NCBI GenBank assembly: GCA_035479375.1
Contig: DATIIT010000023.1
Location: 1 to 10,170 of the forward strand
Origin: PMNU01 sp035479375
GTDB lineage: Bacteria; Patescibacteriota; Saccharimonadia; Saccharimonadales; UBA4665
DNA length: 10,170 nt
Direction of reading: 5' to 3'
A program made the translations under genes and the position numbers. Positions 1 through 5,541 of this stretch are shown here, piece by piece. The notes under the pieces were generated by a model. The model did not search any database and was not told where the DNA came from. It was given only the letters and a program-made list of their open reading frames with translations. Position 1 is the first letter of the stretch. Each line of letters starts with the position of its first letter.

Positions 1-1
1 C

Positions 2-304
2 CCAAAGACGGCGCCGACTAAGAAGACGGCCGCCAAAGCAACTGCCGCTAAAGCCAAAACCACAAAGGCCAAAAAGCCAAAGAAGGCTGCTAAGACTACA
101 AAGGCCAGCACATTTGTGGCTGACACCACCGACAGCAAAAGCCCTCTCCATCCAGCTATTCTTGCAACAGTGGTGCTTCTCGCGGTACTATACGGGGCAT
201 ATGAGTACCGTCACGACATGGCAAACCATATCCGAAGATTCCGTGACCACCGAGCGCATCGGCGAAAAAATCGGCCGGCGCCTACGGGGAGGCGAGATGG
301 TTGA
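2..304 (+). CDS. 3' end of a Lys/Ala-rich protein with a C-terminal membrane helix (partial)
   Basis: The reading frame is open from the window edge and ends with TGA at 302-304; the start lies upstream. The visible 100 residues fall into three parts. First comes a low-complexity Lys/Ala/Thr tail (repeats such as KKTAAKATAAKAK, about residues 1-35 of the visible part), like histone H1-type or ribosomal/topoisomerase basic tails. A short polar linker follows, then one hydrophobic stretch (HPAILATVVLLAVLYGAYEY) that should span the membrane, and finally a basic end rich in Arg and His. Positive charge after the helix would favour a cytoplasmic C-terminus. A GTG at 116 could start a 62-residue protein, but the composition of the open frame upstream argues that this is the tail of a longer protein. 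The last 104 bases overlap tsaE in another frame. The function is not recognised. Confidence 0.6.
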   Translation, partial: PKTAPTKKTAAKATAAKAKTTKAKKPKKAAKTTKASTFVADTTDSKSPLHPAILATVVLLAVLYGAYEYRHDMANHIRRFRDHRAHRRKNRPAPTGRRDG

Positions 305-668
305 GCTTATAAGCGACCTCGGCGGCGGCAAAACCACGTTTGTGCGCGGCCTGGCCCGCGGCGCAGGCAGTACCGACAAAGTCGCCAGCCCTACATTCAC
401 TATCAGTAAAGTCTACGAGGCCAAAAACTTCCAGATGCACCATTTTGATTTCTATCGCCTGGCAGAAGCCGGCATAGTAGCCGACGAGCTTGCCGAGCTT
501 ATTGGCGACCCGCAAATGGTGGCTATTGTGGAGTGGGGCGACATTGTGCAGGACGTACTTCCCAAGGACCGCCTGACGCTCAAGATTTCCCAGACACCGG
601 AAGGCCACCGCAAACTGGAGTTTTCGGCGCCGCAATCCCGGGCATACCTGCTAGAAGGGGTCAAATAA
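201..668 (+). CDS. tsaE: tRNA t6A biosynthesis ATPase TsaE
   Basis: TsaE is the ATPase that drives the TsaB-TsaD complex, which transfers threonylcarbamoyl to A37 of ANN-decoding tRNAs in the cytoplasm. The 155-residue product has the family landmarks in order: P-loop SDLGGGKTTF (residues 38-47), SPTFT (63-67), HHFDFYRL (80-87) and the VEWGD block (110-114) followed by LP and a short beta end. The first P-loop position, usually Gly in TsaE (GDLGAGKTT), is Ser38, a mild oddity. The frame is open from 114, but ATG 201 gives normal TsaE length and N-terminus. Upstream are a weak GGGG at 194-197 and a TATACG hexamer exactly six bases before the ATG. The gene overlaps the upstream gene by 104 bases, and its TAA shares one base with the tsaB ATG (TAATG). 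The identification is secure; the exact start less so. Confidence 0.9.
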   Translation: MSTVTTWQTISEDSVTTERIGEKIGRRLRGGEMVELISDLGGGKTTFVRGLARGAGSTDKVASPTFTISKVYEAKNFQMHHFDFYRLAEAGIVADELAELIGDPQMVAIVEWGDIVQDVLPKDRLTLKISQTPEGHRKLEFSAPQSRAYLLEGVK

Positions 669-1060
669 TGCTCATACTCACGGTGCGCACCGACAACCCA
701 GACGCCGAGGTCGGTTTATACGATGACGACACCCAGTTGGCCTACGACACCTGGCACGCCCATCGGGAATTGTCTACGACGCTGCATCGGCGCATAGAGG
801 GCCTGTTAAAAAGCCAACACAAAACGCTGCAAGACCTCCAAGGGGTGGTCTGCTTCCAGGGGCCGGGGAGCTTTACTGGGCTGCGCATTGGCCTTACCGC
901 CGCAGACTCACTGGCCTATGGGCTGCACCTGCCGATCGTTGCGGCCATGGGAGACGGCTGGGCCCAACTGGGTATCGAACGTTTGAAAGCCGGCGAAGAC
1001 GACCAAATCGCGCTGCCCCACTATGGCGCGCCAGTACACATTACCCAACAGAAAAAGTGA
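668..1060 (+). CDS. tsaB: TsaB-like t6A synthesis protein, short form
   Basis: TsaB is the non-catalytic ASKHA-fold partner of TsaD in t6A formation. The N-terminal half matches the family: a beta start MLILTV, an HRELS segment, then the diagnostic GPGSFTGLRIGL at residues 65-76. The product is only 130 residues, whereas Escherichia coli TsaB has 231. After the first actin-like lobe the protein goes almost directly to a short LPHYGAPVHIT tail, which recalls the Pro-Tyr-x-x-x-Pro end of full-length TsaB. Most of the second lobe is therefore missing. There is no frameshift in the frame and it ends cleanly in TGA, so this looks like a natural short form. ATG 668 overlaps the tsaE stop by one base and follows GAAGGGG at 654-660 with seven bases between, so it should be translated both from that site and by coupling to tsaE. 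Confidence 0.82.
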   Translation: MLILTVRTDNPDAEVGLYDDDTQLAYDTWHAHRELSTTLHRRIEGLLKSQHKTLQDLQGVVCFQGPGSFTGLRIGLTAADSLAYGLHLPIVAAMGDGWAQLGIERLKAGEDDQIALPHYGAPVHITQQKK

Positions 1061-1119
1061 GCCCACCCAGCCTACGTGCTTACGCCCAGGCCGCGCCACA
1101 ACAGAATACCCGCCGGCCA

Positions 1120-1149
1120 TTGACCATCCCACAACATTCGGCGTATAGT
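1120..1149 (+). promoter_or_regulatory. sigma70-type promoter for rny
   Basis: TTGACC (1120-1125) and TATAGT (1144-1149) are separated by 18 bases. Each hexamer matches the vegetative consensus at five of six positions, making this the best two-box promoter in the window. Transcription would start near 1156, leaving a leader of about 135 bases before the rny ATG. No activator or operator site is evident. A weak GGCCG/CGGCC stem (1089-1093 with 1114-1118) lies just upstream, without a T-run, and is not a convincing tsaB terminator. Confidence 0.7.
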
Positions 1150-1218
1150 TTTAAATAAGGATATGCCTGCATTGTCTAGCAGTCCGACATACCATTTCTA
1201 AATTTTATTCGACTTTCA

Positions 1219-1269
1219 GGCTAGCGAAACCAGGACTAGAGAAGTGATAGCGACGTCCACTCGCTGGCC
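1219..1269 (+). promoter_or_regulatory. foldable 5' leader hairpin upstream of rny
   Basis: GGCTAGCGA (1219-1227) can pair over nine bases with TCGCTGGCC (1261-1269), with one G-U wobble. Nested inside, GGAC (1233-1236) pairs with GTCC (1255-1258). Competing pairings exist: AGCGA (1249-1253) with TCGCT (1261-1265), and GGACT (1233-1237) with AGTCC (1181-1185) further upstream. The structure ends ten bases before the AAAGGA ribosome-binding site (1280-1285), which stands five bases before ATG 1291. The pairings are seen in the sequence. A role in controlling rny mRNA, for example self-regulation by RNase Y, is inference. It matches no riboswitch class I know. Confidence 0.4.
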
Positions 1270-1290
1270 TGTACGATAGAAAGGAATCAC

Positions 1291-2805
1291 ATGGATCCAG
1301 TTACCATAGTGCTCGCTGTGGCGGGCCTTGCCGTGGGTTTTGGCGCCAACACCGTGCTCACTAAAAAACGTTTGGGCAGCGCCCAGGACCAAGCCGCCAA
1401 GGAGGTCAGCAAGGCCAAGCGTGAGGCGGCCAAGCTATTAGACGATGCCCGCGAGGAAGCCGGCAAGCTCCAGGACGAGTCGCGCAAAGAGGAGCAATCC
1501 CGGCGCCGCGAACTCAAAGACATGGAACAGCGCCTGGTTGGCCGCGAGGAAACGCTGGACAAGAAGCTGGACGAGCTCGACAAACGCAACGAAAAACTGC
1601 GCCAATCCGAGGGTGAAGTAGAGGGCCTGAAGGACGAAATCCGCGAAATCCGCAAGAAGCAGCAGGAGAAACTGGAAAAAGTCGCCGGGCTTAGCAAAGA
1701 AGACGCCGCCCAAAAACTCATGCAAATGACCGAGCGCGACATTAAACACGACCTGACCGGCATGATTGCCAAGATGCAAAACGAGGCCAAAGACCAGGCC
1801 GAAGAGCAAGCAGGATTAATAATTGTAACAGCGATGGAGCGTATGGCTAGCGAAGTAACCGCCGAGAGGACCGTAAGCAGCGTCAAACTGGAAGACGAGG
1901 AAATGAAGGGCCGGATCATCGGCAAGGAAGGGCGCAACATCCAGGCCTTGCAGCGTGCTACCGGCGTGGACATCATGGTGGACGACACACCCGGCTACGT
2001 TGTGCTCAGCAGCTTTGACCCGGTGCGCCGCGAGGTTGCCCGCCAGGCGCTGGAAATGCTCATGAAGGACGGCCGCATCCACCCTGGCCGCATCGAAGAA
2101 GTTGTGGAAAAGGCGCAGAAAAACGTTGAGAAAGACGTGGTGCGCGCCGGCGAGGACGCTGCCCGCGAGGTGGGCGTCATTGGCATCCCCAAGGAAATCC
2201 TGCACCTGCTGGGCGAGCTTAAATACCGCACCAGTTACGGCCAAAACGTGCTCAAGCACTCCACGGAGATGGCACACATCGCCGGCATCATCGCCGAAGA
2301 GCTGGGCGCTAATGTAAAGACCACCAAGTACGCCGCCCTGGTGCACGACCTTGGCAAAGCCCTGACCCACAAAATGGAGGGCAAGCACCACCACATCTCT
2401 GGCGAAATTTTGCGCAAATACGGCGCGCCAGAAGCCGTGGCCTTGGCTGCCGAGCAGCACCACGACGACGTCGAGGCCACCAGTACCGAGGCCTTGATTG
2501 TGCGCGTGGTAGACGCCATTAGCGCCGCCCGCCCCGGCGCGCGCAACATCTCTGCCGAGAACTTTGTGGAGCGCATGAAGGAGCTGGAAAACGTGGCCAA
2601 CAGCTTCCCAGGCATCGAGAAATCGTACGCCATTAGCGCCGGGCGCGAGGTGCGCGTCTTTGTGCGGCCGCAGTCCATTGACGACCTGGCAGCCATCAAG
2701 CTGGCACGCGACATCGCCACCAAAATTGAGAGCACCATGCAGTACCCGGGCACCATCAAGGTGAACGTTATCCGCGAAACACGGGCGATCGAATTCGCCA
2801 AGTAG
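1291..2805 (+). CDS. rny: ribonuclease Y
   Basis: RNase Y is the membrane-tethered endoribonuclease that starts mRNA decay in many bacteria lacking RNase E. The 504-residue product has the complete family layout. A single N-terminal helix (VTIVLAVAGLAVGFG, about residues 4-18) anchors it to the inner membrane. A long charged coiled coil follows (about 25-190). The KH RNA-binding domain has the GRIIGKEGR loop at 207-215. The HD nuclease domain has H323 in LKHSTEMAH, the metal-binding pair H352-D353 in VHDLGKA, HH(D)D near 390, and the conserved DAISAARPGAR block. The C-terminus ends with the typical IKVNVIRETRA. Nothing is missing. ATG 1291 is fixed by AAAGGA at 1280-1285. It is the first gene of a co-directional run; only 12 bases separate its TAG from the next start, and ymdB, its neighbour in Bacillus, is four genes downstream. 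Confidence 0.97.
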   Translation: MDPVTIVLAVAGLAVGFGANTVLTKKRLGSAQDQAAKEVSKAKREAAKLLDDAREEAGKLQDESRKEEQSRRRELKDMEQRLVGREETLDKKLDELDKRNEKLRQSEGEVEGLKDEIREIRKKQQEKLEKVAGLSKEDAAQKLMQMTERDIKHDLTGMIAKMQNEAKDQAEEQAGLIIVTAMERMASEVTAERTVSSVKLEDEEMKGRIIGKEGRNIQALQRATGVDIMVDDTPGYVVLSSFDPVRREVARQALEMLMKDGRIHPGRIEEVVEKAQKNVEKDVVRAGEDAAREVGVIGIPKEILHLLGELKYRTSYGQNVLKHSTEMAHIAGIIAEELGANVKTTKYAALVHDLGKALTHKMEGKHHHISGEILRKYGAPEAVALAAEQHHDDVEATSTEALIVRVVDAISAARPGARNISAENFVERMKELENVANSFPGIEKSYAISAGREVRVFVRPQSIDDLAAIKLARDIATKIESTMQYPGTIKVNVIRETRAIEFAK

Positions 2806-2817
2806 CCGTAAAAAGCC

Positions 2818-3468
2818 GTGGACGATTACGACGCCTACTTTTTTGACTGGGACGGCACCTTGGCGCAAACCTTCCGGGTGTGGATGGGCATTACGCGCAA
2901 GACCCTCACAGATTACGGCCTCGAAGCCACAGACAAAGAGATCGTCCGCAACCTGTTTGGCCGTGCGCCGCTTGGCCTGCCAGAATACGGCGTGCCCAAG
3001 GTCGACCTGCCCCAAATCTTTGCCGAGTGGGACAAATCCGCACAGGCCGGCATGCCCACGGTGCCGCTGTATCCAGGCGCCAAGGCGGTGCTAGATGGGC
3101 TTACGCGCCGCGGCAAACATATGGCGCTTATCACCTCCACGGTGCGCCCCACGGTTGAGTTGACGCTCAAGCTGCACGGCCTGGAACAAACGTTTGCCTT
3201 TTTAGTGACGGGCAGCGACGTTACTGCGCACAAGCCCGACCCAGAAGGCATACTGTACGCGCTCGACAAACTCGGCGTTGCCAAAGGCCGCGCCGTGATG
3301 CTGGGCGACTCAGAAAAAGACATCCGCGCAGCCAATAACGCCGGCATCGACAGCATTTTGTACTTCCCAGACGTGCATAAAGATTTTCACAACCTCGAGC
3401 AACTCCAGGCCGATAAGCCCACGTACACAATCCACTCCTGGCAAGAATTCCTCGACCAGTTACAATAA
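2818..3468 (+). CDS. HAD-superfamily hydrolase, phosphoglycolate-phosphatase-like
   Basis: This 216-residue protein is a haloacid dehalogenase-type phosphohydrolase with an alpha-helical C1 cap between the first two motifs. Motif I is FDWDGTL with nucleophile D10 and acid/base D12. Motif II is ALITST (T106 or S107). Motif III is K139 in HKPDP. Motif IV is LGDSEKD with D164 and D168. All catalytic positions are intact, so it should be an active Mg-dependent phosphatase or beta-phosphoglucomutase relative. Sequence alone does not give the substrate; Gph-like phosphatases and pyrophosphatases such as PpaX share this pattern. The start is GTG 2818, because the next ATG (2883) would remove motif I. 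No clear ribosome-binding site is seen. It sits 12 bases after rny and is probably on the same transcript. Confidence 0.85.
   Translation: MDDYDAYFFDWDGTLAQTFRVWMGITRKTLTDYGLEATDKEIVRNLFGRAPLGLPEYGVPKVDLPQIFAEWDKSAQAGMPTVPLYPGAKAVLDGLTRRGKHMALITSTVRPTVELTLKLHGLEQTFAFLVTGSDVTAHKPDPEGILYALDKLGVAKGRAVMLGDSEKDIRAANNAGIDSILYFPDVHKDFHNLEQLQADKPTYTIHSWQEFLDQLQ
3461..3466 (+). promoter_or_regulatory. -10 box placed for a leaderless HAD mRNA
   Basis: TACAAT ends six bases before ATG 3473, which puts transcription start on the A of the start codon. A CTGGCA at 3438-3443 (four of six matches to TTGACA) lies 17 bases upstream and could be the -35 box. The last T of the hexamer is also the first base of the TAA stop of the preceding HAD gene. 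Read-through from rny would also transcribe the gene. Confidence 0.45.
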
Positions 3469-3472
3469 GCGT

Positions 3473-4093
3473 ATGGTCAAAGCGGTTTTATTCGACTACG
3501 CGGGCGTTTTAACAGAGGGCGGCACGCAGGGCAGCGTCACCCGGCTGGTGGCCGCAGCGCTTGGTATCCCAGCAAGTAAGGTGCGGCCAATGGGCGGCCT
3601 GTTGACGCAGCTGTTCATGGGCACGGTCACCACCGGCCAGTTTTTAAAGCAGCTCCAGGCCGCGTACCCTCTGGCGCAAAAGCCGACGCGCGCCAAGCTC
3701 CTGCAAAACGCCGACATTTTTGTGCCGTCCGCGCCGGTGTATGCCCTGGCCGCCGCGCTGCGCAAAAAAGGCATCAAGACCGGCATTTTGTCTAACATGT
3801 TTGAGCTGAGTGCCACCAGCCTGCGCAAAAGGGGTTTGTACGACGGTTTTGACCCGGTGGTGCTCTCGTGCGAAGAGCGCCTGGCCAAGCCCGACCCGGA
3901 ATTTTACGAGCGCGCCGTGCAAAAGCTGGGCGTGGCCGGCAACGAAATCATTTTTGTGGACGACCAAGAGCGCTTCCGCGCCCCAGCCGAGCTTTTGGGC
4001 ATGCACTTTATTTTGGCCGAGAGCCCGCTGCAAATCGTGGCCGACGTGGAGAGCCTCATCTTTGAATATGACGGCATCCGCTTGGACGACTGA
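3473..4093 (+). CDS. HAD-superfamily protein with a non-canonical motif I
   Basis: This second, distinct HAD protein has 206 residues. Motif I reads LFDYAGVL: nucleophile D8 is present, but the position two residues on, normally Asp in phosphatases, is Ala10. Members such as the DLGNV or FDFGGVL subfamilies also lack Asp there. Motif II is ILSNM (S107), motif III K139 in AKPDP, and motif IV FVDDQ with D163 and D164. The sequence resembles the YihX/epoxide-hydrolase-N-terminal-like HAD group more than its neighbour, so the two are not a recent tandem duplicate. It may be a phosphatase of altered specificity or a dehalogenase-like enzyme; the substrate is unknown. It begins four bases after the previous stop with no evident ribosome-binding site, consistent with leaderless translation from the promoter at 3461. 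Confidence 0.82.
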   Translation: MVKAVLFDYAGVLTEGGTQGSVTRLVAAALGIPASKVRPMGGLLTQLFMGTVTTGQFLKQLQAAYPLAQKPTRAKLLQNADIFVPSAPVYALAAALRKKGIKTGILSNMFELSATSLRKRGLYDGFDPVVLSCEERLAKPDPEFYERAVQKLGVAGNEIIFVDDQERFRAPAELLGMHFILAESPLQIVADVESLIFEYDGIRLDD

Positions 4094-4099
4094 TATACT
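4091..4099 (+). promoter_or_regulatory. extended -10 promoter for a leaderless CYTH-gene mRNA
   Basis: TATACT (4094-4099) is preceded by TGA, giving the TGn extension of an extended -10 promoter. That TGA is also the stop codon of the upstream HAD gene. Six bases separate the hexamer from ATG 4106, placing transcription start on the ATG. No -35 box is recognisable. An AAGG at 4100-4103 is only two bases from the ATG, too close to act as a normal ribosome-binding site. Confidence 0.55.
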
Positions 4100-4105
4100 A
4101 AGGCC

Positions 4106-4741
4106 ATGAAACCAGAGATCGAAGCAAAATTTTTGGCTGTGGACCACGAGGCGTTGCGCGCCAAGCTCCAGGAAATCGGCGCGGTGTGCCGCCAGCCAAT
4201 GCGCCTCATGAAGCGCCGCGGCTACGATTTCCCGGACAACCGCCTGCGCGACGCCCACAATGGCTGGGTGCGCGTGCGCAACGAGGGCGACAAAATCACC
4301 ATGTCTTACAAGCAGCTGGACAACCGCGGGCTGGACGGCACCAAAGAAATCCAGCTAACCATCGACAGTTTTGAGGCGGCGGACGCATTCCTCTGCGCGC
4401 TCGGCCTGGAGCCCAATGTGTACCAGGAGACGAAGCGCGAAAGTTGGACGCTGGGCGACTGCGAAATCGAGCTGGACCACTGGCCCTGGACAAAGCCGTA
4501 TGTGGAAATGGAGGCGCCAGACGAACAAACCTTGCGCGGCCTGGCCGCCAAACTCGGCCTAGACTGGGCGCAGGTAAAACACGGCAGCGTCGAAATTGTG
4601 TACCGCGGCGAGTACGACGTCACCGACGCCCAAGTAAACGCCATCCCGCAGGTCACTTTTGAAGACCCGGTGCCAGAGGTGTTGGCGCGCGCCAAACGGG
4701 CGTCTGGTGAAGGCGCGGCCGCAGGGGACACGCCAGCATGA
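4106..4741 (+). CDS. CYTH-domain triphosphate-tunnel protein (CyaB/thiamine triphosphatase-like)
   Basis: The CYTH superfamily binds triphosphate-containing substrates and two metal ions inside a beta-barrel tunnel. Members include class IV adenylate cyclases, thiamine triphosphatases and inorganic triphosphatases. The signature ExExK is present as E4-I-E6-A-K8. Later beta strands carry alternating charges typical of the tunnel wall: WVRVRNEGDKITMSYK, KEIQL, ELDHWPW and KPYVEMEAPDE. The CYTH part fills about residues 1-175. A tail of some 35 residues, rich in Ala, Gly and acidic groups, ends the 211-residue protein and looks disordered. The sequence does not tell cyclase from triphosphatase; position between HAD phosphatases and a YmdB phosphodiesterase makes triphosphate hydrolysis a reasonable guess. 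The TGA stop overlaps the ymdB start by four bases (ATGA). Confidence 0.85.
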   Translation: MKPEIEAKFLAVDHEALRAKLQEIGAVCRQPMRLMKRRGYDFPDNRLRDAHNGWVRVRNEGDKITMSYKQLDNRGLDGTKEIQLTIDSFEAADAFLCALGLEPNVYQETKRESWTLGDCEIELDHWPWTKPYVEMEAPDEQTLRGLAAKLGLDWAQVKHGSVEIVYRGEYDVTDAQVNAIPQVTFEDPVPEVLARAKRASGEGAAAGDTPA

Positions 4742-5541
4742 ACATCCTCTACCTCGGCGACATCATGGGCGGGCCCGGCATCAAGCTGGTAGGGCAGTTG
4801 CTGCCCGGCTTGCGCGCCGCACACAATGTGGACGTGGTTATTGCCCAGGCCGAAAACCTCAGCGACGGCAAAGGCGTGCGCTCCGCCGACTTTGCCCGCC
4901 TGCAACAGGCTGGCGTGGATTTTTGCACCGGCGGCAACCACAGCTTTTTCCGGCCAGAGATTTTCCCGCACCTGGAAGACGCGGCGCAGCCCATCATCCG
5001 CCCGGCAAATTACCCGGCCGGCACGCCGGGCCGCGGCTACAAATACCTGGACACGCCGAAGGGGCGCGTGCTGGTTATTAGCCTGCTGGGGCAAATCGTG
5101 GGCAAGGACGCAGACAAGCCCATGGACAACCCGCTTAAAATTGTGGATGGGATTTTGGCCGCGGAAAAAGGCGCGCCGCGCGCTGCCACGGTGGTCAATT
5201 TCCACGGCGACTTCAGCAGCGAGAAACGCATCATCGGCTATTACTTAGACGGCCGCGTCACCATGGTGGTAGGCGACCACTGGCACGTGCCCACCGCCGA
5301 CGCCGGCGTGCTGCCCAAAGGCACCGCGCACCAGACCGACGTGGGCATGTGCGGCTCGCTGGACTCCAGCCTAGGCGTGCGCTTTGACACGCTCATCCCC
5401 CGCTGGCGCGATGGCAAAATTACCAAAAACGGGCTGGAAACGCAAGGCCGCATGCAGCTCAACGCGCTGCTGGTAGAGTCAGACGGCCAAACTGGCCTGG
5501 CCAGGAGCGCCCGCGCCATCCAAAAGATCGTAGAGGCCTAA
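4738..5541 (+). CDS. ymdB: YmdB-family metallophosphoesterase (cyclic-nucleotide phosphodiesterase)
   Basis: YmdB proteins are dinuclear-metal phosphodiesterases; the Bacillus subtilis enzyme hydrolyses 2',3'-cAMP and 3',5'-cAMP and influences multicellular behaviour. The 267-residue length is normal. Metal and catalytic residues expected for the family are present: D8 in YLGDIMGGPG, E39-N40 in AQAENL, N67-H68 in GGNHSFF, H156 in NFHGDFSSEK, and H181 and H183 in VGDHWHVPTAD. IRPANYPAGTPGRGY and TDVGMCGSLDS are also family blocks. The usual NHTWD is NHSFF here and FHAE is FHGD, both next to, not at, metal ligands. ATG 4738 overlaps the CYTH stop (ATGA), so translation is probably coupled. The link to rny four genes upstream echoes the rny-ymdB pair of Firmicutes. 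Its TAA overlaps the stop of the opposing gene. Confidence 0.93.
   Translation: MNILYLGDIMGGPGIKLVGQLLPGLRAAHNVDVVIAQAENLSDGKGVRSADFARLQQAGVDFCTGGNHSFFRPEIFPHLEDAAQPIIRPANYPAGTPGRGYKYLDTPKGRVLVISLLGQIVGKDADKPMDNPLKIVDGILAAEKGAPRAATVVNFHGDFSSEKRIIGYYLDGRVTMVVGDHWHVPTADAGVLPKGTAHQTDVGMCGSLDSSLGVRFDTLIPRWRDGKITKNGLETQGRMQLNALLVESDGQTGLARSARAIQKIVEA

Noticed and set aside
533..667. Upstream extension of tsaB into the tsaE gene
   Set aside because: The extra 45 residues are Pro/Arg-rich and out of family. ATG 668 has a good ribosome-binding site and gives the normal TsaB start.
1089..1118. GGCCG/CGGCC stem after tsaB as a terminator
   Set aside because: Only five pairs around a 20-base loop and no T-run.
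1816..3015. Minus-strand open frame of 399 codons opposite rny
   Set aside because: It is antisense to the strongly conserved KH and HD domains, its translation is rich in His, Val and Gly with no recognisable domain, and it crosses a gene boundary. It is a by-product of GC-rich codon use.
4306..5205. Minus-strand 299-codon frame opposite the CYTH and ymdB genes
   Set aside because: It lies opposite well-identified genes and spans their overlap; no motif is seen.
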